Notes: generated by a model not told the origin, from the sequence alone. Shown: positions 34,465 to 42,882, counted from the stretch's first letter. The stretch: 64,000 nt of DNA from Pseudoramibacter alactolyticus (GCF_050908235.1 NZ_CP194340.1); one strand, 5' to 3'. Made by a program: numbers and translations.

Positions 34465-35198
34465 GCACGGCCTCCTTTCGACTGGATGCCTGGACGGTCG
34501 CCGATGATGCATCCGTCCTTGATGGTAACGACGCGTTCGGCTTCTTCGGCAAGCTCTGTATTGTGGGTGATCAGCACAATGGTTTTCTGTTCTTGGCGGT
34601 GGAGGTGATGAAAAATATCCATGACCATGCGGCCGGTGTGAGTGTCCAGCGCGCCGGTGGGTTCATCTGCCAGAATAATCGGCGGATCATTGGCCATGGC
34701 GCGGGCAATGGCCACACGCTGATTTTGTCCGCCGGAAAGCTCGTTGGGGTGGTGATCGGCCCAGGCGCTCATCTGCACGGATTCCAGCAGGGCTTTAGCT
34801 CTTTTGTGACGTGCCTGGAGTTTGGTTTGTCCGTAAAGCATGGGCAATTCAACGTTGCTTAAAGCCGATGTGCGCGGGATGAGGTTAAAAGATTGGAAGA
34901 CGAAGCCGATCTTTTGATTGCGAATTTGCGAGAGTTTTTTGTCGGCGACGTCATCCATCATCAACCCGTCCAGGGTGTAGGTGCCTGAGGTGGGACGGTC
35001 CAGCGCGCCGATGATGTTCATCATCGTGGATTTGCCGGATCCTGACGGGCCGACGAGGGCGACAAATTCGCCCCGATAGATGGTTAGATCCACATTGTGC
35101 AGAACCGTTAATTCGTTGGGCGTGTCAATAAAGTATTTCTTGACAATGCGTGCCATCTGGATGACAGGTGGTCGCTTTGTGTTTGAAGCATTTGCCAT
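34461..35198 (-). CDS. MacB/LolD-like ABC transporter ATPase
   Basis: A 245-residue ATP-binding subunit. Walker A is LVGPSGSGKSTMMN, the Q-loop lies in KIGFVFQSFNLIPR, the signature is NELSGGQNQRVAIARA and Walker B is IILADEPTGALD, followed by the H-loop IVLITHNTELAE. It works with the adjacent FtsX-type permease and membrane-fusion protein. A GGAGA site precedes ATG 35198. Confidence 0.95.
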   Translation of the reverse strand: MANASNTKRPPVIQMARIVKKYFIDTPNELTVLHNVDLTIYRGEFVALVGPSGSGKSTMMNIIGALDRPTSGTYTLDGLMMDDVADKKLSQIRNQKIGFVFQSFNLIPRTSALSNVELPMLYGQTKLQARHKRAKALLESVQMSAWADHHPNELSGGQNQRVAIARAMANDPPIILADEPTGALDTHTGRMVMDIFHHLHRQEQKTIVLITHNTELAEEAERVVTIKDGCIIGDRPGIQSKGGRA

Positions 35199-35207
35199 AT
35201 TATCTCC

Positions 35208-36194
35208 TTAATGCTGAATGCGCACGCGCTGGCCATCCGACAATTTCGCCGGATTGAGAATGATGAGCATGTTATCCCGCAGGCGATCGCTCTGCACTTC
35301 GATTTGTGAGTCAGATTGAAGCCCCAAGGTTACCGGCAGGGCATGAACCACAGCTGTGCCGTCCTTTTTCTTGGTGGCGTAAAAGAGTTCATCCGCATTT
35401 TTTTCATTTTTTGTGATCGCATCAAACGGAACGGAGAGCACATTTTGATGTGTGGCTACGATGATTTCCTGGTGTGTTTTCATGCCGATGCGCAGTCCGT
35501 CGGTGGGGCGGTTGATGTTGGCGCTCGCTTCAAAAATTGCCGAACTGTCTTTAGCAGTTGCTCCGGCGGTGTCGTTATTGCTGTTTGCCGTTGCCGCGCT
35601 GCCGATTGATTCGCTTCCCTCAGCGGCGGGGGAAATGCTGGCGACAACGCCTCGGTAATGTTGCCGATTGGTGCCTTCGGCAGTAATGGTGACCGCTTTG
35701 CCGGTGGTCACACTGGCAATATCGGCTTGTTTGATTTGCATGATTACTTTAAGATTGCCGGTGTTTTGAATGGTAAAAAGTTCACCGTTGGCAGGCGCGC
35801 CTTTAACGGCGCCAATATGGGTGATGGTGCCAGCAATGGGAGCATAAATGCCGGTCGTTCGGCGCGTCTCTGCATTATAAAGGGTGCATAAACGGGTGCC
35901 GCGACTTACGTTGTTATTTAAACTGACATCGATGTATTGCACCTGTTGTCCGGAAGTATCGCTGACTTGGCGCGTGGTCTGACTGGCCACATAGCCATCG
36001 GCGGTGATGGTCCGGGTTAAGTTGGTGCGTCGAAGCGAGGTTGCCTTAACCGAGGTTAGCTTTGGATGTTGCTTTGAGTAAAGGGCACGTCCGCCGATGA
36101 TGGCTGCCAACAGAATAAGGATGAAAATGATGAGCCATTTTTTATTTTTGGGAATGATTCGGACGTGGGCGGAAATTTTGGATTTTAAAGACAT
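35208..36194 (-). CDS. MacA-like membrane-fusion protein (HlyD/RND adaptor family)
   Basis: A 328-residue exported adaptor anchored by one N-terminal span (about residues 20-40). The extracytoplasmic part shows a lipoyl-like hairpin (TADGYVASQTTRQVS and GIYAPIAGTITHIGAVKG), beta-barrel segments (ITAEGTNRQHYRGVVASISP) and a membrane-proximal domain. A low-complexity Ser/Ala/Thr insert (about residues 185-210) interrupts the barrel. It is the first gene of the three-gene efflux operon. ATG 36194 has GAGAGG upstream. Confidence 0.88.
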   Translation of the reverse strand: MSLKSKISAHVRIIPKNKKWLIIFILILLAAIIGGRALYSKQHPKLTSVKATSLRRTNLTRTITADGYVASQTTRQVSDTSGQQVQYIDVSLNNNVSRGTRLCTLYNAETRRTTGIYAPIAGTITHIGAVKGAPANGELFTIQNTGNLKVIMQIKQADIASVTTGKAVTITAEGTNRQHYRGVVASISPAAEGSESIGSAATANSNNDTAGATAKDSSAIFEASANINRPTDGLRIGMKTHQEIIVATHQNVLSVPFDAITKNEKNADELFYATKKKDGTAVVHALPVTLGLQSDSQIEVQSDRLRDNMLIILNPAKLSDGQRVRIQH

Positions 36195-36227
36195 GAAAAA
36201 AACCTCTCGTTCTTTTGTACTAATGTT

Positions 36228-36257
36228 ATAATACAATAGGAAAAAACTAAAAGTCAA
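36228..36257 (-). promoter_or_regulatory. Promoter of the MacAB-like operon
   Basis: On the minus strand TTGACT (36257-36252) and TATTAT (36233-36228) are separated by 18 bp. A TTGTA..TACAA inverted repeat overlaps the -10 region and may be an operator. Confidence 0.55.
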
Positions 36258-36821
36258 GAATAATTTAAATAAAAATAAGCGATCTGCTCATGATGGCGTG
36301 TTTTCTGTTTGTTTTGAGCTGTCAAATATGAGAGAAGCCAATGCATGCAAAACCTTGCAACACAGGCTGTTAATCGGCGGTTTGAAGAGGCCTTTGAACG
36401 TGCGGACAAAACGCTCTTTTACCGGCTGAGCATCAATCGGCGACGGACTATTTGAAGGCGAACGGAGAATTTTTGTGCAAGGCGATGGGCTTTGACACCG
36501 TGACCCATCACGATGTTTTCTTCAAGTGGGATGATGCCCAAGTGAAAGGTCAGTTATCCGAGCGAAAAGATTTTGTTATGCATATTTAAAAGCGCTGCGG
36601 TGGTTCTGATGATCACGGATAAATCACGCCGGGCGGATAATGCAGAAGAATTTAGCAAAGAATGTCAAATTAAGAAGCCATCTTGATCCGGGACAGATAA
36701 AATGATGCCTCATGAAGAAAATTTTTATTTCTGAAAAACCGGTGGCATATTTTGCAAAAGAAATTGACGAGCGGTTCATTAGTTTATCGACAAACATAAA
36801 TCATTCATGCTGCAAAGCGGT
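36258..36821. other. Intergenic stretch with unassigned coding relics
   Basis: No intact gene. Between about 36350 and 36690 several short frames read like protein (VNRRFEEAFERADKTLFYRL, then DYLKANGEFLCKAMGFDTVT, then HHDVFFKWDDAQVKGQLSER) but need frame changes to join, so a dead gene is likely. I cannot assign a family. Confidence 0.4.
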
Positions 36822-36851
36822 TTGACTAAAATATTTTAAATTTGTTATAAT
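36822..36851 (+). promoter_or_regulatory. Promoter upstream of the PH-like protein gene
   Basis: TTGACT (36822-36827) and TATAAT (36846-36851) have an 18-bp spacer, with a TGn extension of the -10. It leaves a leader of roughly 185 bases. Confidence 0.6.
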
Positions 36852-37042
36852 GCAGCGGCAACGTGAGTCACCGCCGCTAAAATGCGAATGAGCCTTCCTT
36901 TGATGGGCTGTCCAACAGGGGAAACAAAACAATCCGCATGCAAAGAATCATATTTCTCATACAAAGAATTCGGGTTATAAATGGCGGGATAGCGTTTGAA
37001 CAATACACAACGGATTTTATTATATGCAGGAGGGACAGAGTC

Positions 37043-37468
37043 ATGTCTTTGGTTATGAATGAAGCGGATAAGGAACAGATGCTGAGCAGTATTCTTCCGG
37101 AAGGCGAACAATATATCGCCGGCGGATGGGCGACCATCATGGGCGGTACGATTGCCGTTCTGGCGTTAGGTGCTCTTTCAAATACGTATTGTTACATAGG
37201 TGTGACCGACCGGCACCTTTGTCTCGCAGTAACCGGAACGCTGAAAGTCAACAAGATGATCGGGCAATATGTGGTCAGCTACGATGAGTTCACAAAACTG
37301 AAGATCAGTGGTTCCTTGATTTCAAAGCAGAAGCGCCTTGTCATTAAAACTAAGGATGGATCGAAGCTGAAAATTGCCATCAACTGTTACAATTTTGGTT
37401 CCTCCGTAAAGGATCAGGCGGGGAATGCCAAAAAAATTCTCGAAATACTGAAACAGTACGAGCGATGA
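37043..37468 (+). CDS. Hypothetical protein with PH-like domain
   Basis: A 141-residue protein of unknown function. After a helical start it has a hydrophobic glycine-rich stretch (GGWATIMGGTIAVLALGALS) and then beta-rich sequence (CYIGVTDRHLCLAVTGTLKV, KRLVIKTKDGSKLKIAI) ending in a helix (KKILEILKQYER). This order of strands plus C-terminal helix resembles bacterial PH-like domains. ATG 37043 was chosen for its AGGAGGG site; the frame is open from 36938. Confidence 0.6.
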   Translation: MSLVMNEADKEQMLSSILPEGEQYIAGGWATIMGGTIAVLALGALSNTYCYIGVTDRHLCLAVTGTLKVNKMIGQYVVSYDEFTKLKISGSLISKQKRLVIKTKDGSKLKIAINCYNFGSSVKDQAGNAKKILEILKQYER

Positions 37469-37534
37469 TGCCGCCGGTGACGTCATGGACATATTGGTTC
37501 AAAAGTGCAATCGCCAGCTGAAGAGTGTCATTTT

Positions 37535-37562
37535 AAAATATCCCAACCAGGATATTTTTTTT
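37535..37562 (+). terminator. Terminator upstream of csoR
   Basis: An 8-bp stem AAATATCC / GGATATTT with a CAACCA loop is followed by a long T-run. Confidence 0.8.
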
Positions 37563-37582
37563 AATATTAGAGTAAGAGTGAC

Positions 37583-37639
37583 TTGACAAATACCTTTATG
37601 GGGTATAGAATATTTTAAAAAGATACCCTAATGGGGTAT
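37583..37639 (+). promoter_or_regulatory. Copper-operon promoter with two CsoR operators
   Basis: TTGACA (37583-37588) and TAGAAT (37606-37611) are 17 bp apart. Two matching pseudo-palindromes, ATACCTTTATGGGGTAT (37590-37606, in the spacer) and ATACCCTAATGGGGTAT (37623-37639, downstream), fit the known CsoR site (ATACCC..TAn..GGGTAT). Apo-CsoR bound here would block transcription, and Cu(I) would release it. Confidence 0.85.
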
Positions 37640-37646
37640 TCTGGAG

Positions 37647-38012
37647 ATGAAAAGGGAAAGTATTGAGGAAAAGATGACAGTAGAAAATTTAAAGATCCAA
37701 ACGATTCATCCTGATACAGATGAATCCTGTTGTATTCGGCATAAAAAAAGGGACGATGAAGAATACCGATGCCTGATCAATCGTTTGAATCGAATCGAAG
37801 GGCAGGTGCGAGGTATTAAGAAAATGGTCGAGAAGGATGCTTATTGTCCGGATATTTTAACGCAGAGTGCAGCGGTGACGGCGGCAATGCGCTCCTTTAA
37901 TAAGCTGTTACTCGAAAATCATATTAAAACCTGTGTCGTTGAGGATATTAAAGCGGATAAAGAAGGCACAGTTGAAGAACTTATCCGGGTCCTCTCAAAA
38001 TTGATGAAATAA
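37647..38012 (+). CDS. csoR: Copper-sensing transcriptional repressor CsoR
   Basis: A 121-residue all-helical repressor. The family core is LINRLNRIEGQVRGIKKMVE. The Cu(I) ligands are Cys67 (AYCPDIL), His92 and Cys96 (ENHIKTCVV), the complete C-H-C set. An extra N-terminal tail carries Cys28-Cys29 and His residues. It is followed by copper-handling genes and preceded by two CsoR-type operators, so it autoregulates the operon. A second ATG at 37674 is also possible. Confidence 0.93.
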   Translation: MKRESIEEKMTVENLKIQTIHPDTDESCCIRHKKRDDEEYRCLINRLNRIEGQVRGIKKMVEKDAYCPDILTQSAAVTAAMRSFNKLLLENHIKTCVVEDIKADKEGTVEELIRVLSKLMK

Positions 38013-38030
38013 TGATCAGGAGGTATTCAA

Positions 38031-38402
38031 ATGGCTGCAACCATAATTATCATTGCCGTGCTGGCAGTGGCGGTTATTATCGGGGTCCGGAGTGCAAGAA
38101 AGCGTTTTTCCAGCGAAGGCAGTTGCTGTGCAAGCGGCGGAGAAGCGATTATTGCCGAAGAGAAGAAACTTAATAGCAAAAAAATCGGCGAAAAGAGGAT
38201 TCACATTGAGGGAATGACCTGTGAAAATTGTCAAAAGCGAATTGAACGTCAGCTCAACCGCATTGACGGCGTTGTGGCACATGTCGATTGGAAACAAAAA
38301 CGGGCAGAAGTTGAATTGGAAAAAGAAGTATCCGACGAAGAGATGACACGTGTTATCGAACGCTTAGACTATCGGGTGACAGGTATTGAATCCGTTGATT
38401 GA
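38031..38402 (+). CDS. Membrane-anchored HMA-domain copper-binding protein
   Basis: A 123-residue protein with an N-terminal hydrophobic span (residues about 2-19, TIIIIAVLAVAVIIGV), a Cys-rich linker (GSCCASGGE) and a C-terminal heavy-metal-associated domain with the metal-binding IEGMTCENCQKRIE. Soluble CopZ chaperones lack such an anchor. It lies between csoR and copA and overlaps the extended copA frame by four bases, so it probably feeds Cu(I) to CopA at the membrane. Confidence 0.85.
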   Translation: MAATIIIIAVLAVAVIIGVRSARKRFSSEGSCCASGGEAIIAEEKKLNSKKIGEKRIHIEGMTCENCQKRIERQLNRIDGVVAHVDWKQKRAEVELEKEVSDEEMTRVIERLDYRVTGIESVD

Positions 38403-38419
38403 AACAGTTGGAGTGGACA

Positions 38420-41014
38420 ATGGAACAATATAATATAACGGGGATGAGCTGTGCGGCATGCAGCAATCGTGTTGAAAAAGCAGTCTCCAAAGTTGAAGGG
38501 GTCACTTCATGCTCGGTGAGCCTTTTGACGAACTCTATGGGCGTTGAGGGAACAGCGAGCGAATCGGCTATTATTCAGGCGGTGGTTAATGCTGGCTATG
38601 GAGCTTCACCGAAGGGTATCCGGAAAGAGAAAGCACAAGGTGCTGCCGATCGCGAAGCAGCGCTGGCTGCTTTAGAGGATCATGAAACGCTGAAGCTCAA
38701 GCGTCGCCTGGCACTTTCCGTCGGCTTCCTACTCATGCTTATGTATTTTTCGATGGGTGTTTCCATGTGGAACTGGCCGGCACCGTGGGTCTTCAGGGAT
38801 AACATGGTAGGAATAGGCGTTTTTGAAATGCTTTTGGCCATTGTGGTGATGCTTATTAATAAGAAGTTCTTTACCAGTGGTTACCGGTCGCTTTTCATGG
38901 GCGGACCCAATATGGATACACTGGTGGCCCTGGGGTCATCGGCGGCGTTCGGCTATTCGGCGTTGGTGCTCATCGGGATGACCAAGCACTTGTCTGAGGG
39001 TCACGCGCAGATGGCTATGCAGATGGGACATCATTTTTATTTTGAATCAGCAGCCATGATTGTTACGCTGATCACCGTTGGGAAGATGCTGGAAGCCATG
39101 AGCAAAGGGCGGACGACGGATGCCCTTAAAAGTTTGATGAAGTTGGTGCCCAAGACGGCGGTGGTCGAACGCGCTGGCGAGGAAATGACGGTCCCGATTG
39201 AAGAAGTGGTCATCGGTGATACCTTTGTGGTGCGCCCGGGAGAAAACATTCCCGTGGATGGTATTGTGCTTGAAGGCGCTACAGCAGTGGATGAATCGGC
39301 ATTGACCGGCGAAAGCATTCCAACGGATAAAGCAGAGGGTGATGGGGTTTCAGCAGCGACGCTCAATCAATCTGGGTTTATGAAATGCCGTGCGACACGG
39401 GTGGGAGAAGACACTACATTGTCGCAAATCATTCAAACGGTTTCGGACGCAGCGGCGACCAAGGCCCCCATTGCCAAGGTGGCAGATAAGGTCTCTGGTG
39501 TGTTTGTCCCGGCGGTTATTGCTATCGCCCTGGTCACGATTGCGGTCTGGCTGGTTGCCGGGAAAAGCGTTGGATTTGCGTTGGCGCGCGGAATTTCGGT
39601 ATTGGTGATTTCCTGCCCCTGTGCGCTGGGCTTGGCGACACCGGTTGCCATCATGGTCGGGTCTGGAATGGGTGCCAAGCAGGGCATCATGTTTAAAACG
39701 GCCGCTGCCCAGGAGGAAACAGGACGAATTGAAATTGTTGCGCTGGATAAAACCGGTACGATCACTGAAGGGACGCCCAAGGTGACAAATATCCTGCCGG
39801 CGGACGGCGTGGATCAATCGACATTGGTGCAGTTAGCTGCGTCTTTGGAAGCTAAAAGCGAGCATCCGCTGGCAAAAGCGATCATGGATTATGCAGAAGA
39901 AAATCGGATCGCGCTGCAGGTCGTGACAGATTTTTCGGCATTGCCGGGGAATGGCCTGTCGGCTTCTTATCTTGGGGAAAGGCTGATCGGCGGCAGTTTG
40001 CAATACCTTAAGCCACAGGCGGCTATCGATTTTGCGTTTGAAAATCGGATGGAAGCATTGGCGGCGACCGGCAAGACGCCGCTGCTTTTTGCTAAGGGCG
40101 GCGCGTTGCTCGGCGCAATCGCAGTGGCCGATGTGATTAAAGCGGACAGCCGCGAGGCGATCGAACAACTTAAAGGCATGGGTATTCAGGTGGTTATGCT
40201 TACCGGCGATAATGAGCGCACGGCCAAGGCCATCGGCGATCAGGCCGGGGTCGATAAAGTGGTGGCCGGCGTGTTGCCCAACGGCAAGGAAGCCGTGATC
40301 CGAGGTTTGCAGAAAAACGGTAAGGTCGCGATGGTCGGCGATGGGATTAACGATGCGCCGGCGCTTACCCGAGCCGATATTGGCATTGCTATTGGCGCTG
40401 GTACAGACATTGCCATTGATGCGGCGGACGCCGTATTGATGAAAAGTCGGCTTTTGGATGTACCGGCAGCCATTCGTTTGAGCCGGCAGACTTTAAAAAA
40501 TATTCACGAGAATCTATTTTGGGCATTTTTCTATAATGTCATCGGGATTCCTCTGGCAGCGGGCCTTTATCATGTTTTATTCGGGGCGCCTTTTCTGAAT
40601 CCGATGGTCGGTGCGGCCGCGATGAGCTTGTCGAGCTTTTGTGTTGTGACGAACGCTTTGCGCCTCAATTTTTTCAAAATGGACGATCCTTCGAGAGATA
40701 AAAAAATGGCGCCCAAACATCGTTCGACAGAAGATGTCATAATAAACAGCAACTCAGAAAAGAAATTCAATAACCAGCAAAATCAAGGAGAAACAAAAAT
40801 GCAGAAAAAAACCATTAAAATTGAAGGCATGATGTGCGGTCATTGTGAAAACACGGTCGCCAAGGCACTGGAAAGTTTAGAGCAGGTTGACAAAGCGATG
40901 GTCAGCCACACCGCCGGCGTGGCTATTGTCGAGCTGAATGCGGATGTCGACGACGCCGTATTAACCAAAGCCGTCGAAGACAAAGATTACAAGGTTATTT
41001 CTATCGAAGGTTAA
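38420..41014 (+). CDS. copA: Copper-exporting P1B-type ATPase with fused C-terminal CopZ domain
   Basis: An 864-residue Cu(I) pump. The N-terminal HMA domain has GMSCAAC at residues 8-14. The transport core has the membrane metal site CPCALGLATP (about residue 400), the phosphorylated Asp in DKTGTITEG (about 443), HP of SEHPLAKA and the hinge GDGINDAPAL. After the last span a low-complexity linker leads to a second HMA domain (KIEGMMCGHCENTVAKAL). Family members normally end after the last span. ATG 38420 was chosen with GGAG upstream. Confidence 0.94.
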   Translation: MEQYNITGMSCAACSNRVEKAVSKVEGVTSCSVSLLTNSMGVEGTASESAIIQAVVNAGYGASPKGIRKEKAQGAADREAALAALEDHETLKLKRRLALSVGFLLMLMYFSMGVSMWNWPAPWVFRDNMVGIGVFEMLLAIVVMLINKKFFTSGYRSLFMGGPNMDTLVALGSSAAFGYSALVLIGMTKHLSEGHAQMAMQMGHHFYFESAAMIVTLITVGKMLEAMSKGRTTDALKSLMKLVPKTAVVERAGEEMTVPIEEVVIGDTFVVRPGENIPVDGIVLEGATAVDESALTGESIPTDKAEGDGVSAATLNQSGFMKCRATRVGEDTTLSQIIQTVSDAAATKAPIAKVADKVSGVFVPAVIAIALVTIAVWLVAGKSVGFALARGISVLVISCPCALGLATPVAIMVGSGMGAKQGIMFKTAAAQEETGRIEIVALDKTGTITEGTPKVTNILPADGVDQSTLVQLAASLEAKSEHPLAKAIMDYAEENRIALQVVTDFSALPGNGLSASYLGERLIGGSLQYLKPQAAIDFAFENRMEALAATGKTPLLFAKGGALLGAIAVADVIKADSREAIEQLKGMGIQVVMLTGDNERTAKAIGDQAGVDKVVAGVLPNGKEAVIRGLQKNGKVAMVGDGINDAPALTRADIGIAIGAGTDIAIDAADAVLMKSRLLDVPAAIRLSRQTLKNIHENLFWAFFYNVIGIPLAAGLYHVLFGAPFLNPMVGAAAMSLSSFCVVTNALRLNFFKMDDPSRDKKMAPKHRSTEDVIINSNSEKKFNNQQNQGETKMQKKTIKIEGMMCGHCENTVAKALESLEQVDKAMVSHTAGVAIVELNADVDDAVLTKAVEDKDYKVISIEG
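40799..41014 (+). CDS. copZ: Possible internally started CopZ-like copper chaperone
   Basis: Within the copA frame, AAGGAG (40785-40790) lies eight bases before an in-frame ATG at 40799. The 71-residue product would be a complete CopZ-size HMA domain (MQKKTIKIEGMMCGHCENTV). This looks like a former separate copZ joined to copA by loss of the copA stop. Separate translation is likely from sequence but not demonstrated. Confidence 0.5.
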   Translation: MQKKTIKIEGMMCGHCENTVAKALESLEQVDKAMVSHTAGVAIVELNADVDDAVLTKAVEDKDYKVISIEG

Positions 41015-41163
41015 AGTGTGTCATTTTCGCAGAATTTATTTCGCGGATGAACGTGCATGTGGGTGCTTGTTCAAGTTATTGTGTTTGACATTAAAAAGTC
41101 GGTCTTGTGTACCGACCCCCAAAAGTTAGACCAAAATCTAACGATTGGGAGGTCGGTATTTTT

Positions 41164-41742
41164 ATGGCAAAACATAGTTTTGAATTCAAGAAGAAAGTTG
41201 TTTTAGAATATTTGGATGGCAAAGGAGGAACACCATATCTTTCTAAAAAATATGGACTGGGTTCTGACTCACAGCTACGCAAATGGATTAAAGCATACAA
41301 TGCGTTCGGTGATGAAGGATTAATGCGTTCTCGTAAACAAACAAAATACTCTTTCGAAAAGAAAATTTTTGTTGTAGAGTTATATCTATCAAGTGAGATT
41401 TCATATCAAGACTTGGCGATTCAAGAAGGTATAAGCAATCCAAGTATGATTGCTAACTGGGTGAACCGCTTTCGGGCTGCCGGTCCTGATGCTTTGAGAC
41501 CTCGCAAGAAAGGTCGAAAGAAAACATTGGATAAACCTAAGATAGATATTAAAGCTCAGCAAGTTGAAGAAAGAATAGTTGATACAAGTGCAGAACATGT
41601 TAAAGAATTAGAGACTGAACTGCTTAAGCTAAGAATAGAGAATGCCTTTTTAAAAGAACTGAGGAGGCTTCGTTTAGAGGACGAGGCAAAAATGAGAGAA
41701 CGGCGCTCATCATCAAAAGCCTCCGAAGAGAGTTCAAATTAA
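41164..41742 (+). CDS. IS3-family transposase OrfA (HTH), copy 2
   Basis: A 192-residue DNA-binding subunit, identical in predicted sequence to copy 1, with two HTH units, a basic linker and a leucine-rich tail. ATG 41164 has GGGAGG upstream. The heptamer TTTAAAA at 41649-41655 is in the right phase (T TTA AAA) for -1 slippage into the orfB frame. Confidence 0.93.
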   Translation: MAKHSFEFKKKVVLEYLDGKGGTPYLSKKYGLGSDSQLRKWIKAYNAFGDEGLMRSRKQTKYSFEKKIFVVELYLSSEISYQDLAIQEGISNPSMIANWVNRFRAAGPDALRPRKKGRKKTLDKPKIDIKAQQVEERIVDTSAEHVKELETELLKLRIENAFLKELRRLRLEDEAKMRERRSSSKASEESSN

Positions 41743-41783
41743 AAGACCTTCTCTCCTATAGTGGCCTGCCTAAAGCAACCTAT

Positions 41784-42584
41784 ATGTATTGGCAGAAACG
41801 GTTCAATAGAGAAAATCCTGATAAAGCGATTGAAGCAAAAATAAAAGATATTCGCCAGCACCACAAGAACTATGGTTATCGGCGAATGTCAGGGGAATTG
41901 CGCAACCAAGGATACTGCGTTAACAAGAAGAAAGTCCAACGCATCATGCAAAAACTCTGCCTTCAGGTGACTTCCTTCACCCGAAAAGGCCGTCGATACA
42001 ACTCATACAAAGGGAAAATAGGAACAGTCGCTCCAAATCGGGTAAACAGGCGGTTTCGTACACCTATTCCACATCAGAAAATCACAACAGACACCAGCGA
42101 GTTTAAGTACTATGAGGTGGATGCCAAGGGACATATGAGCCTGCATAATCTTTACCTCGATCCCTTTATGGACCTGTGTAATGGAGAAATCCTTAGTTTT
42201 GGAATTGCAAAGCGCCCCGCAGCCAAAAATGTAATGGGCGCTTTAGAAGAAGCAATCACCATCACCGCTGACTGTCCATATCGCAGAACCTTTCATTCTG
42301 ATCAAGGATGGGCTTATCAGATGAAAGCTTATACCAGACGTCTCAAAGAAGAGCGCATCTTTCAGAGCATGTCACGAAAGGGAAATTGCCACGATAATGC
42401 CGTTATGGAAAACTTCTTTGGGCTTCTGAAACAAGAAATCTATTATGGGGAAGTCTATTACAGTTACGAAGCGTTAAAAAAGGCAATAGAGCGTTACATT
42501 AAGTACTACAACGAAAAGAGAATCAAAGAGAGACTAGGGTGGATGAGTCCTGTACAATATAGGCTTAGTCTTACAGCCGCATAA
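41784..42584 (+). CDS. IS3-family transposase OrfB (DDE integrase), copy 2
   Basis: Same as the copy 1 protein: HTH_21 region then the DDE core (TDTSEFKY, FHSDQGWAYQ, NAVMENFFGLLKQE). The frame is -1 relative to orfA and open upstream to about 41650. The ALIIKSLRREFKLKDLLSYS sequence encoded before this ATG belongs to the family N terminus, so an OrfAB fusion is the likely active form. Confidence 0.93.
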   Translation: MYWQKRFNRENPDKAIEAKIKDIRQHHKNYGYRRMSGELRNQGYCVNKKKVQRIMQKLCLQVTSFTRKGRRYNSYKGKIGTVAPNRVNRRFRTPIPHQKITTDTSEFKYYEVDAKGHMSLHNLYLDPFMDLCNGEILSFGIAKRPAAKNVMGALEEAITITADCPYRRTFHSDQGWAYQMKAYTRRLKEERIFQSMSRKGNCHDNAVMENFFGLLKQEIYYGEVYYSYEALKKAIERYIKYYNEKRIKERLGWMSPVQYRLSLTAA

Positions 42585-42723
42585 AAAGCGAGAGAGGGTC
42601 GAAACTATCTCGCGCTATAAAGTCTAACTTTTGGGGGTCACATCATTGCGGCCGGCTTTTTTTTATGGTATTTTATATGGGCACGTTACAGACGAGTGCT
42701 TGTTCGCTCGAGTGACGTTGCCT

Positions 42724-42808
42724 GCGGATGTGGCGGAATTGGCAGACGCGCCAGACTTAGGATCTGGTATCTTTTGATGTGAAGGTTCGAGTCCTTTCAT
42801 CCGCACCA
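42724..42808 (+). tRNA. tRNA-Leu (anticodon UAG)
   Basis: An 85-base class II tRNA with acceptor GCGGATG / CATCCGC, a long variable arm, anticodon loop CTTAGGA (TAG) and an encoded CCA. It lies 76 bp downstream of IS copy 2. Confidence 0.95.
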
Positions 42809-42882
42809 ATTGCAATATTTTACTGAATTTGCGTTAATGGCGCGAAGATCAGATTTTCATCCCTTATTAGGGGAACGATTAT

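Larger units (their letters stand above)
41108..42645 (+). mobile_element. IS3-family (IS150-like) insertion sequence, copy 2
   Basis: A 1538-bp element in forward orientation, with ends TGTACCGACCCCC and (reverse complement) TGATGTGACCCCC. It is flanked by the 3-bp duplication TTG (41105-41107 and 42646-42648). Its predicted proteins are identical to those of copy 1 at 18425-19962, which implies recent transposition. It sits 93 bp after copA in the same direction. Confidence 0.95.
41093..42664 (+). terminator. Copper-operon terminator split by IS copy 2
   Basis: Joining the flanks and removing the IS plus one TTG gives a 12-bp stem: AAAAAGTCGGTC (41093-41104) pairs with GGCCGGCTTTTT (42650-42661), with a TTGC loop and an eight-T tail. 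The IS target TTG is exactly in the loop, so the arms are now 1.5 kb apart and the terminator is probably lost. Confidence 0.8.
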
